Assembly: GCA_936450465.1 (NCBI GenBank)
Contig: OW388297.1
Span: 60,640,581 to 60,704,580 of the forward strand
Direction: 5' to 3'
Length of the DNA stretch: 64,000 nt
Source: Gibbula magus
Taxonomy: Eukaryota > Mollusca > Gastropoda > Trochida > Trochidae
The translations under genes were made by a program, and so were the position numbers. The notes under the pieces were generated by a model. It did not search any database. It was not told the origin of the DNA and saw only the letters and a list, made by a program, of their open reading frames with translations. Below are positions 39,701 to 49,985 of this stretch, in pieces (position 1 is the first letter of the stretch; each line of letters opens with the position of its first letter).

Positions 39701-41480
39701 GTCAGCAGGGAGTAGTCAGTTCACCATAATAAGCTAGCAGTAGTTTGTAGGCATTGTTGTCAAAGCCCTTGAAGAAAACCATTAATTTATTCAGATTGAG
39801 TTTTGTTTATTTACTGAATGAATTAAAATAAAGTGTCAGTTACATGCATCAGTATTTTGACAGTGTAGTTCTAAATGGTCAAAAGGAGATAATAATACTT
39901 ATTTGGCTTACAGGGCAGATTATCTCCTTTTGACCATGACTTTCACTGTGCTGGATGTTAAACAGTTTAAGTATCAAGGGTGGCTATTATTTCATACACT
40001 AAAAATATAGTTATGCAAGTTCACTGAACATGAATTCAACATTATAATGTAATCTTGATGAACGTTTAGAAATAAATTATTTCGATTTACCTTGTTAGCA
40101 AAGAAAGTGTTTGCTTTATGGTCACTGATCGCCTTGCCATCATTGTCGATTGGTGGTTGGTCCTGTCTGACTTGGGCATCTTCCATATCCAAAGCGTCGT
40201 TGCACATGATGGCTATGTTGTGCGTCATAGCACATGTGAGGATGATCTTGCATATCTTTCCTGGCTTCATGGGGATCTATAAAAACATTATGTTCGGAGA
40301 TTGAATCAGGACTGAGAGAAATTTTACATAAAAATAAATAATCACTTTTTAATTCATTTTAAGTAGTTTGTAAACAGTATGTAGTTGGAAGAAGTCAACA
40401 GACAATTGTTAGTAGGCAGTTGGCAGTAGTCAGCAGGGAGTTGGGAGTGGTCAGTTGGCAGTAGTCAGTTGGCAATAGTTAGTTGGGAGGAGTAAGTTGG
40501 CAGTAGTCAGCAGGGAGTAGTCAGTTCACCATAATAAGCTAGCAGTAGTTTGTAGGCATTGTTGTCAAAGCCCTTGAAGAAAACCATTCATTTATTCAGA
40601 TTGAGTTTTGTTTATTTACTGAATGAATTAAAATAAAGTGTCAGTTACATGCATCAGTATTTTGACAGTGTAGTTCTAAATGGTCAAAAGGAGATTATAA
40701 TACTTATTTGGCTTACAGGGCAGATTATCTCCTTTTGACCATGACTTTCACTGTGCTGGATGTTAAACAGTTTAAGTATCAAGGGTGGCTATTATTTCAT
40801 ACACTAAAAATATAGTTATGCAAGTTCACTGAACATGAATTCAACATTATAATGTAATCTTGATGAACGTTTAGAAATAAATTATTTCGATTTACCTTGT
40901 TAGCAAAGAAAGTGTTTGCTTTATGATCACTGATCGCCTTGCCATCATTGTCGATTGGTGGTTGGTCCTGTCTGACTTGGGCATCTTCCATATCCAAAGC
41001 GTCGTTGCACATGATGGCTATGTTGTGCGTCATAGCACATGTGAGGATGATCTTGCATATCTTTCCTGGCTTCATGGAGATCTATAAAAACATTATGTTC
41101 GGAGATTGAATCAGGACTGAGAGAAATTTTACATAAAAATAAATAATGACTTTTTAATTCATTTTAAGTAGTTTGTAATCAGTATGGAGTTGGAAGAAGT
41201 CAACAGACAATTGTTAGTAGGCAGTTGGCAGTAGTCAGCAGGGAGTTGGGAGTGGTCAGTTGGCAGTAGTCAGTTGGCAATAGTTAGTTGGGAGGAGTAA
41301 GTTGGCAGTAGTCCGCAGGGAGAAGTCAGTTCACCATAATAAGCTAGCAGTAGTTTGTAGGCATTGTTGTCAAAGCCCTTGAAGAAAACCATTCATTTAT
41401 TCAGATTGAGTTTTGTTTATTTACTGAATGAATTAAAATAAAGTGTCAGTTACATGCATCAGTATTTGGACAGTGTAGTT

Positions 41481-43466
41481 CTAAATGGTCAAAAGGAGAT
41501 AATCTGCCCTGTAAGCCAAATAAGTATTATTATCTCCCTTTGACCAGTGACTTAAACTGTTTAACATCCATGTATTCACATTGAGTTTTGTTTATTTACT
41601 GAATGAATTAAAATAAAGTGTCAATTACATGCACCAGTATTTGGACAGTGTAGTTCTAAATGGTCAAAAGGAGATAATCTGCCCTGTAAGCCAAATAAGT
41701 ATTATTATCTCCCTTTGACCATGACTTAAACTGTTTAACATCCATGTATTCACATTGAGTTTTGTTTATTTACTGAATGAATTAAAATAAAGTGTCAATT
41801 ACATGCATCAGTATTTGGACAGTGTAGTTCTAAATGGTCAAAAGGAGATAATCTGCCCTGTAAGCCAAATAAGTATTATTATCTCCCTTTGACCATGACT
41901 TAAACTGTTTAACATCCATGTATTCACATTGAGTTTTGTTTATTTACTGAATGAATAAAAATAAAGTGTCAATTACATGCATCAGTATTTGGACAGTGTA
42001 GTTCTAAATGGTCAAAAGGAGATAATCTGCCCTGTAAGCCAAATAAGTATTATTATCTCCCTTTGACCATGACTTAAACTGTTTAACATCCATGTATTCA
42101 CATTGAGTTTTGTTTATTTACTGAATGAATAAAAATAAAGTGTCAATTACATGCATCAGTATTTGGACAGTGTAGTTCTAAATGGTCAAAAGGAGATAAT
42201 CTGCCCTGTAAGCCAAATAAGTATTATTATCTCCCTTTGACCATGACTTAAACTGTTTAACATCCATGTATTCACATTGAGTATTGTTTATTTACTGAAT
42301 GAATAAAAATAAAGTGTCAATTACATGCATCAGTATTTGGACAGTGTAGTTCTAAATGGTGAAAAGGAGATAATCTGCCCTGTAAACCAAATAAGTATTA
42401 TTATCTCCCTTTGATGACCATGACTTAAACTGTTTAACATCCATGTATTCACATTGAGTTTTGTTTATTTACTGAATGAATTAAAATAAAGTGTCAATTA
42501 CATGCATCAGTATTTGGACAGTGTAGTTCTAAATGGTCAAAAGGAGATAATCTGCCCTGTAAACCAAATAAGTATTATTATCTCCCTTTGACCATGACTT
42601 AAACTGTTTAACATCCATGTATTCACATTGAGTTTTGTTTATTTACTGAATGAATTAAAATAAAGTGTCAATAACATGCATAAGTATTTGGACAGTGTAG
42701 TTCTAAATGGTCAAAAGGAGATAATCTGCCCTGTAAGCCAAATAAGTATTATTATCTCCCTTTGACCATGACTTAAACTGTTTAACATCCATGTATTCAC
42801 ATTGAGTTTTGTTTATTTACTGAATGAATTAAAATAAAGTGTCAATTACATGCATCAGTATTTGGACAGTGTAGTTCTAAATGGTCAAAAGGAGATAATC
42901 TGCCCTGTAAGCCAAATAAGTATTATTATCTCCCTTTGACCATGACTTAAACTGTTTAACATCCATGTATTCACATTAAGTTTTGTTTATTTAGTGAATG
43001 AATTCAAATAAAGTGTCAATAACATGCATCAGTATTTGGACAGTGTAGTTCTAAATGGTCAAAAGGAGATAATCTGCCCTGTAAGCCAAATAAGTATTAT
43101 TATCTCCCTTTGACCATGACTTAAACTGTTTAACATCCATGTATTCACATTGAGTTTTGTTTATTTACTGAATGAATTAAAATAAAGTGTCAATTACATG
43201 CATCAGTATTTGGACAGTGTAGTTCTAAATGGTCAAAAGGAGATAATCTGCCCTGTAAGCCAAATAAGTATTATTATCTCCCTTTGACCATGACTTAAAC
43301 TGTTTAACATCCATGTATTCACATTAAGTTTTGTTTATTTAGTGAATGAATTAAAATAAAGTGTCAATAACATGCATCAGTATTTGGACAGTGTAGTTCT
43401 AAATGGTCAAAAGGAGATAATCTGCCCTGTAAGCCAAATAAGTATTATTATCTCCCTTTGACCATG
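41481..43466. repeat. 174-bp satellite, block a (12 modules)
   Basis: Tandem repeat with a 174-bp period (ttgagttttg at 41581, 41755, 41929, 42103). The unit is the AT-rich spacer plus hairpin of the 805-bp repeat, followed by taaactgtttaacatccatgtattcac. Twelve modules can be counted by ctgccct from 41504 to 43422. The difference of 1,918 bp equals 11 x 174 plus a 3-bp insertion (ttgatgacc near 42410) and a 1-bp insertion (gaccagtgac near 41545). All twelve carry the 25-bp loop in the orientation opposite to the 805-bp core. The right arm reads attatctccctttgaccat, with one mismatch to the left arm. No gene is seen. Confidence 0.95.
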
Positions 43467-44110
43467 ACTTAAACTGTTTAACATCCGGCAGAGTGAAAGT
43501 ATAAAGGGTGGCTATTATTTCATACACTAGTTAAATAGTAATGCAAGTTCACTGAACATGAATTCAACGTTATAATGTAATCTTGATGAACGTTTAGAAA
43601 TATTTAGATTTACCTTGTTAGCAAAGAAAGTGTTTGCTTTATGGTCACTGATTGCCTTGCCATCATTGCGGCATCTGTAATTGTCGATTGCTGATTGGTT
43701 CTGTGTGACTTGGGCATCTTCCATATCCAAAGCGTCATTGCACATGATGACTATGTTGTGCAATATAGCACATGTGAGGATGATCTTGCATATCTCTCCT
43801 GGCTTCATGGGGATCTATAAAAACATTATGTTCGGAGATTGAATCAGGACTGAGAGAAATTTTACATAAAAATAAATAATCAGTTTTTAATTCATTTTAA
43901 GTAGTTTGTAATCAGTATGTAGTTGGAAGAAGTCAACAGAAAATTGTTAGTAGGCAGTTGGCAGGAGTCAGCAGGGAGTTGGGAGTCGTCAGTTGGCAGT
44001 AGTCAGTTGGCAATAGTTAGTTGGGAGGAGTAAGTTGGCAGTAATCAGTAGGGAGTAGTCAGTTCACCATAGTCAGCTGGGAGTTGTTTGTAGGCATTGT
44101 TGTCAAAGCC
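43467..44110. repeat. Long module 1 in the 174-bp domain
   Basis: An 805-family segment inserted in the 174-bp array. It holds the flipped 26-bp actt/aagt module (43467-43500), a minus-strand exon remnant, intron-like AT-rich sequence and a 14-bp-type minisatellite (about 43920-44090). It differs from the core by cggcagagtga for the expected cagcacagtga in the flipped segment, by actagttaaatag near 43525, and by a 15-bp exon insertion. Confidence 0.9.
43614..43814 (-). pseudogene. PIF/Harbinger exon remnant, long-exon form (copy 1)
   Basis: Minus-strand exon of 201 nt, 67 codons, with the same acceptor (ttttatag) and donor (AAG then gtaaat) as the core copies. It reads IPMKPGEICKIILTCAILHN, so it keeps the Leu of the CA(V/I)LHN motif typical of HARBI1-like nucleases and looks closer to the ancestral exon than the core AMTHN form. 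It has a 15-nt in-frame insertion coding YRCRN within IDN-DGKA, and TQNQSA where the core has RQDQPP. No catalytic residues are present. The open frame runs past the donor for a few codons, which is intronic read-through. Confidence 0.7.
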
Positions 44111-45151
44111 CTTGAAGAAAACCATTCATTTATTCAGATTGAGTTTTGTTCATTTACTGAATGAATTAAAATAAAGTGTCAATTACATGCATCAGTATTT
44201 GGACAGTGTAGTTCTAAATGGTCAAAAGGAGATAATCTGCCCTGTAAGCCAATTAAGTATTATTATCTCCCTTTGACCATGACTTAAACTGTTTAACATC
44301 CATGTATTCACATTGAGTTTTGTTTATTTACTGAATGAATTAAAATAAAGTGTCAATTACATGCATCAGTATTTGGACAGTGTAGTTCTAAATGGTCAAA
44401 AGGAGATAATCTGCCCTGTAAGCCAAATAAGTATTATTATCTCCCTTTGACCATGTCTTAAACTGTTTAACATCCATGTATTCACATTGAGTTTTGTTTT
44501 TTTTGTGAATGAATTAAAATAAAGTGTCAATTACATGCATCAGTATTTGGACAGTGTAGTTCTAAATGGTCAAAAGGAGATAATCTGCCCTGTAAGCCAA
44601 ATAAGTATTATTATCTCCCTTTGACCATGACTTAAACTGTTTAACATCCATGTATTCACATTGAGTTTTGTTTTTTTAGTGAATGAATTAAAATAAAGTG
44701 TCAATTACATGCATCAGTATTTGGACAGTGTAGTTCTAAATGGTCAAAAGGAGATAATCTGCCCTGTAAGCCAAATAAGTATTATTATCTCCCTTTGACC
44801 ATGACTTAAACTGTTTAACATCCATGTATTCACATTGAGTTTTGTTTATTTACTGAATGAATTAAAATAAAGTGTCAATTACATGCATCAGTATTTGGAC
44901 AGTGTAGTTCTAAATGGTCAAAAGGAGATAATCTGCCCTGTAAGACAAATAAGTATTATTATCTCCCTTTGACCATGACTTAAACTGTTTAACATCCATG
45001 TATTCACATTGAGTTTTGTTTATTTACTGAATGAATTAAAATAAAGTGTCAATTACATGCATCAGTATTTGGACAGTGTAGTTCTAAATGGTCAAAAGGA
45101 GATAATCTGCCCTGTAAGCCAAATAAGTATTACTATCTCCCTTTGACCATG
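44111..45151. repeat. 174-bp satellite, block b (6 modules)
   Basis: Six loop-flipped hairpin modules at exact 174-bp spacing (ctgccct 44237 to 45107 = 5 x 174). The first has 'attcagattgag' and 'gttcattta' at its left, a hybrid entry from the long module. Units vary in a T-rich tract: tttatttactg, ttttttttgtg or tttttttagtg. Confidence 0.93.
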
Positions 45152-45805
45152 ACTTAAACTGTTTAACATCCGGCAGAGTGAAAGTATAAAGGGTGGCTAT
45201 TATTTCATACACTAGTTAAATAGTCATGCAAGTTCACTGAACATGAATTCAACGTTATAATGTAATCTTGATGAACGTTTAGAAATATTTAGATTTACCT
45301 TGTTAGCAAAGAAAGTGTTTGCTTTATGGTCACTGATTGCCTTGCCATCATTGCGGCATCTGTAATTGTCGATTGCTGATTGGTTCTGTGTGACTTGGGC
45401 ATCTTCCATATCCAAAGCGTCATTGCACATGATGACTATGTTGTGCAATATAGCACATGTGAGGATGATCTTGCATATCTCTCCTGGCTTCATGGGGATC
45501 TATAAAAACATTATGTTCGGAGATTGAATCAGGACTGAGAGAAATTTTACATAAAAATAAATAATCAGTTTTTAATTCATTTTAAGTAGTTTGTAATCAG
45601 TATGTAGTTGGAAGAAGTCAACAGAAAATTGTTAGTAGGCAGTTGGCAGGAGTCAGCAGGGAGTTGGGAGTCGTCAGTTGGCAGTAGTCAGTTGGCAATA
45701 GTTAGTTGGGAGGAGTAAGTTGGCAGTAATCAGTAGGGAGTAGTCAGTTCACCATAGTCAGCTGGGAGTTGTTTGTAGGCAATGTTGTCAAAGCCCTTGA
45801 AGAAA
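45152..45805. repeat. Long module 2 in the 174-bp domain
   Basis: Near-identical to long module 1: flipped actt/aagt segment (45152-45185), exon remnant and minisatellite. It is 1,685 bp downstream of module 1 measured between exon start codons. Confidence 0.9.
45299..45499 (-). pseudogene. PIF/Harbinger exon remnant, long-exon form (copy 2)
   Basis: 201-nt exon with the same splice signals, ILHNIVIM motif and YRCRN insertion as the copy at 43614. I see no frame-breaking change in the exon. Confidence 0.68.
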
Positions 45806-46687
45806 ACCATTCATTTATTCACATTGAGTTTTGTTTATTTACTGAATGAATTAAAATAAAGTGTCAATTACATGCATCAGTATTTGGACTAGTTCTAAAT
45901 GGTCAAAAGGAGATAATCTGCCCTGTAAGCCAAATAAGTATTATTATCTCCCTTTGACCATGACTTAAACTGTTTAACATCCATGTATTCACATTGAGTT
46001 TTGTTTTTTTTGTGAATGAATTAAAATAAAGTGTCAATTACATGCATCAGTATTTGGACTAGTTCTAAATGGTCAAAAGGAGATAATCTGCCCTGTAAGC
46101 CAAATAAGTATTATTATCTCCCTTTGACCATGACTTAAACTGTTTAACATCCATGTATTCACATTGAGTTTTGTTTTTTTTGTGAATGAATTAAAATAAA
46201 GTGTCAATTACATGCATCAGTATTTGGACAGTGTAGTTCTAAATGGTCAAAAGGAGATAATCTGCCCTGTAAGCCAAATAAGTATTATTATCTCCCTTTG
46301 ACCATGACTTAAACTGTTTAACATCCATGTATTCACATTGAGTTTTGTTTTTTTAGTGAATGAATTATAATAAAGTGTCAATTACATGCATCAGTATTTG
46401 GACAGTGTAGTTCTAAATGGTCAAAAGGAGATAATCTGCCCTGTAAGCCAAATAAGTATTATTATCTCCCTTTGACCATGACTTAAACTGTTTAACATCC
46501 ATGTATTCACATTGAGTTTTGTTTATTTACTGAATGAATTAAAATAAAGTGCCAATTACATGCATCAGTATTTGGACAGTGTAGTTCTAAATGGTCAAAA
46601 GGAGATAATCTGCCCTGTAAGCCAAATAAGTATTATTATCTCCCTTTGACCATGACTTAAACTGTTTAACATCCATGTATTCACATT

Positions 46688-46725
46688 GAGTTTTGTTTAA
46701 CATCCATGTATTCACATTGAGTTTT
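46688..46725. repeat. 31-bp internal partial duplication
   Basis: gagttttgtttaacatccatg is followed by a second attcacattgagttttgtttattta, so the segment from gtttaacatcc to gagttttg is present twice and the unit is 205 bp long. The same duplication occurs at 47231 and 51912. Confidence 0.85.
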
Positions 46726-47230
46726 GTTTATTTACTGAATGAATTAAAATAAAGTGTCAATAACATGCATCAGTATTTGGACAGTGTAGTTCTAAATGGT
46801 CAAAAGGAGATAATCTGCCCTGTAAGCCAAATAAGTATTATTATCTCCCTTTGACCATGACTTAAACTGTTTAACATCCATGTATTCACATTGAGTTTTG
46901 TTTTTTTAGTGAATGAATTAAAATAAAGTGTCAATTACATGCATCAGTATTTTGACAGTGTAGTTCTAAATGGTCAAAAGGAGATAATCTGCCCTGTAAG
47001 CCAAATAAGTATTATTATCTCCCTTTGACCATGACTTAAACTGTTTAACATCCATGTATTCACATTGAGTTTTGTTTTTTTTGTGAATGAATTAAAATAA
47101 AGTGTCAATTACATGCATCAGTATTTGGACAGTGTAGTTCTAAATGGTCAAAAGGAGATAATCTGCCCTGTAAGCCAATTAAGTATTATTATCTCCCTTT
47201 GACCATGACTTAAACTGTTTAACATCCATG

Positions 47231-47268
47231 TATTCACATTGAGTTTTGTTTAACATCCATGTATTCAC
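47231..47268. repeat. 31-bp internal partial duplication, second copy
   Basis: Same duplicated segment as at 46688, 543 bp downstream. Confidence 0.85.
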
Positions 47269-49324
47269 ATTGAGTTTTGTTTATTTACTGAATGAATTAA
47301 AATAAAGTGTCAATAACATGCATCAGTATTTGGACAGTGTAGTTCTAAATGGTCAAAAGGAGATAATCTGCCCTGTAAGCCAAATAAGTATTATTATCTT
47401 CCTTTGACCATGACTTAAACTGTTTAACATCCATGTATTCACATTGAGTTTTGTTTTTTTAGTGAATGAATTAAAATAAAGTGTCAATTACATGCATCAG
47501 TATTTTGACAGTGTAGTTCTAAATGGTCAAAAGGAGATAATCTGCCCTGTAAGCCAAATAAGTATTATTATCTCCCTTTGACCATGACTTAAACTGTTTA
47601 ACATCCATGTATTCACATTGAGTTTTGTTTTTTTAGTGAATGAATTAAAATAAAGTGTCAATTACATGCATCAGTATTTTGACAGTGTAGTTCTAAATGG
47701 TCAAAAGGAGATAATCTGCCCTGTAAGCCAAATAAGTATTATTATCTCCCTTTGACCATGACTTAAACTGTTTAACATCCATGTATTCACATTGAGTTTT
47801 TTTGTTTTTGTGAATGAATTAAAATAAAGTGTCAATTACATGCATCAGTATTTGGACAGTGTAGTTCTAAATGGTCAAAAGGAGATAATCTGCCCTGTAA
47901 GCCAATTAAGTATTATTATCTCCATTTGACCATGACTTAAACTGTTTAACATCCATGTATTCACATTGAGTTTTGTTTTTTTAGTGAATGAATTAAAATA
48001 AAGTGTCAATTACATGCATCAGTATTTGGACAGTGTAGTTCTAAATGGTCAAAAGGAGATAATCTGCCCTGTAAGCCAAATAAGTATTATTATCTCCCTT
48101 TGACCATGACTTAAACTGTTTAACATCCATGTATTCACATTGAGTTTTGTTTATTTACTGAATGAATTAAAATAAAGTGTCAATTACATGCATCAGTATT
48201 TGGACAGTGTAGTTCTAAATGGTCAAAAGGAGATAATCTGCCCTGTAAGCCAAATAAGTATTATTATCTCCCTTTGACCATGACTTAAACTGTTTAACAT
48301 CCATGTATTCACATTGAGTTTTGTTTATTTACTGAATGAATTAAAATAAAGTGTCAATTACATGCATCAGTATTTGGACAGTGTAGTTCTAAAGGGTCAA
48401 AAGGAGATAATCTGCCCTGTAAGCCAAATAAGTATTATTATCTCCCTTTGACCATGACTTAAACTGTTTAACATCCATGTATTCACATTGAGTTTTGTTT
48501 TTTTAGTGAATGAATTAAAATAAAGTGTCAATTACATGCATCAGTATTTTGACAGTGTAGTTCTAAATGGTCAAAAGGAGATAATCTGCCCTGTAAGCCA
48601 AATAAGTATTATTATCTCCCTTTGACCATGACTTAAACTGTTTAACATCCATGTATTCACATTGAGTTTTGTTTTTTTTGTGAATGAATTAAAATAAAGT
48701 GTCAATTACATGCATCAGTATTTGGACAGTGTAGTTCTAAATGGTCAAAAGGAGATAATCTGCCCTGTAAGCCAAATAAGTATTATTATCTCCCTTTGAC
48801 CATGACTTAAACTGTTTAACATCCATGTATTCACATTGAGTTTTGTTTATTTACTGAATGAATTAAAATAAAGTGTCAATTACATGCAGTATTTGGACAG
48901 TGTAGTTCTAAATGGTCAAAAGGAGATAATCTGCCCTGTAAGCCAAATAAGTATTATTATCTCCCTTTGACCATGACTTAAACTGTTTAACATCCATGTA
49001 TTCACATTGAGTTTTGTTTATTTACTGAATGAATTAAAATAAAGTGTCAATTACATGCATCAGTATTTGGACAGTGTAGTTCTAAATGGTCAAAAGGAGA
49101 TAATCTGCCCTGTAAGACAAATAAGTATTATTATCTCCCTTTGACCATGACTTAAACTGTTTAACATCCATGTATTCACATTGAGTTTTGTTTATTTACT
49201 GAATGAATTAAAATAAAGTGTCAATTACATGCATCAGTATTTGGACAGTGTAGTTCTAAATGGTCAAAAAGGAGATAATCTGCCCTGTAAGCCAAATAAG
49301 TATTATTATCTCCCTTTGACCATG

Positions 49325-49985
49325 ACTTAAACTGTTTAACATCCGGCAGAGTGAAAGTATAAAGGGTGGCTATTATTTCATACACTAGTTAAATAGTCAT
49401 GCAAGTTCACTGAACATGAATTCAACGTTATAATGTAATCTTGATGAACGTTTAGAAATATTTAGATTTACCTTGTTAGCAAAGAAAGTGTTTGCTTTAT
49501 GGTCACTGATTGCCTTGCCATCATTGCGGCATCTGTAATTGTCGATTGCTGATTGGTTCTGTGTGACTTGGGCATCTTCCATATCCAAAGCGTCATTGCA
49601 CATGATGACTATGTTGTGCAATATAGCACATGTGAGGATGATCTTGCATATCTCTCCTGGCTTCATGGGGATCTATAAAAACATTATGTTCGGAGATTGA
49701 ATCAGGACTGAGAGAAATTTTACATAAAAATAAATAATCAGTTTTTAATTCATTTTAAGTAGTTTGTAATCAGTATGTAGTTGGAAGAAGTCAACAGAAA
49801 ATTGTTAGTAGGCAGTTGGCAGGAGTCAGCAGGGAGTTGGGAGTCGTCAGTTGGCAGTAGTCAGTTGGCAATAGTTAGTTGGGAGGAGTAAGTTGGCAGT
49901 AATCAGTAGGGAGTAGTCAGTTCACCAAAGTCAGCTGGGAGTTGTTTGTAGGCAAGTTGTCAAAGCCCTTGAAGAAAACCATTCA
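49325..49985. repeat. Long module 3 in the 174-bp domain
   Basis: Same structure as modules 1 and 2: flipped actt/aagt segment (49325-49358), exon remnant, minisatellite. Small private changes include 'accaaagtcagc' and 'ggcaagttgtc' near 49925-49960. Confidence 0.9.
49472..49672 (-). pseudogene. PIF/Harbinger exon remnant, long-exon form (copy 3)
   Basis: 201-nt exon identical at the amino-acid level, as far as I can read, to the copies at 43614 and 45299, with intact acceptor and donor. Confidence 0.68.

Larger units (their letters stand above)
20931..41480. repeat. 805-bp satellite array, homogenised core
   Basis: Tandem array with an 805-bp period; for example ttgcatatctttcc recurs at 20931 and 21736. 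About 25.5 copies are present, all 805 bp except one of 802 bp, where 'gataataatact' is 'gataatact' near 29428. Reading along the + strand from the junction, a unit holds the end of the exon remnant, AT-rich intron-like sequence, a minisatellite of about 14 bp period, an AT-rich spacer (gagttttgtttatttactg), a 63-bp hairpin, a 34-bp actt/aagt module and the rest of the exon. Three diagnostic sites define unit types: cgtcgttgc versus cgttgttgc, catggaga versus catgggga, and linked changes aataatgac/aataatcac. The right edge passes into the 174-bp family around 41464-41504. The + strand 70-codon frames are the antisense of the exon. Confidence 0.96.
45806..49324. repeat. 174-bp satellite, block c (20 modules)
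   Basis: Twenty loop-flipped modules, counted by ctgccct from 45918 to 49280. Most spacings are 174 or 175 bp. Exceptions are 170 (tttggactag, losing cagtg, near 46055), 171 (catgcagtatt near 48887), and 205 and 204, where a 31-bp segment is duplicated near 46700 and 47245. Bases are AT-rich throughout and no gene is seen. Confidence 0.93.

Noticed and set aside
21579..41081. Selection on the exon because all 25 core copies are open
   Set aside because: Synonymous and non-coding bases are equally uniform, the motif Leu is lost, and four diverged copies are frameshifted, so homogenisation is enough.
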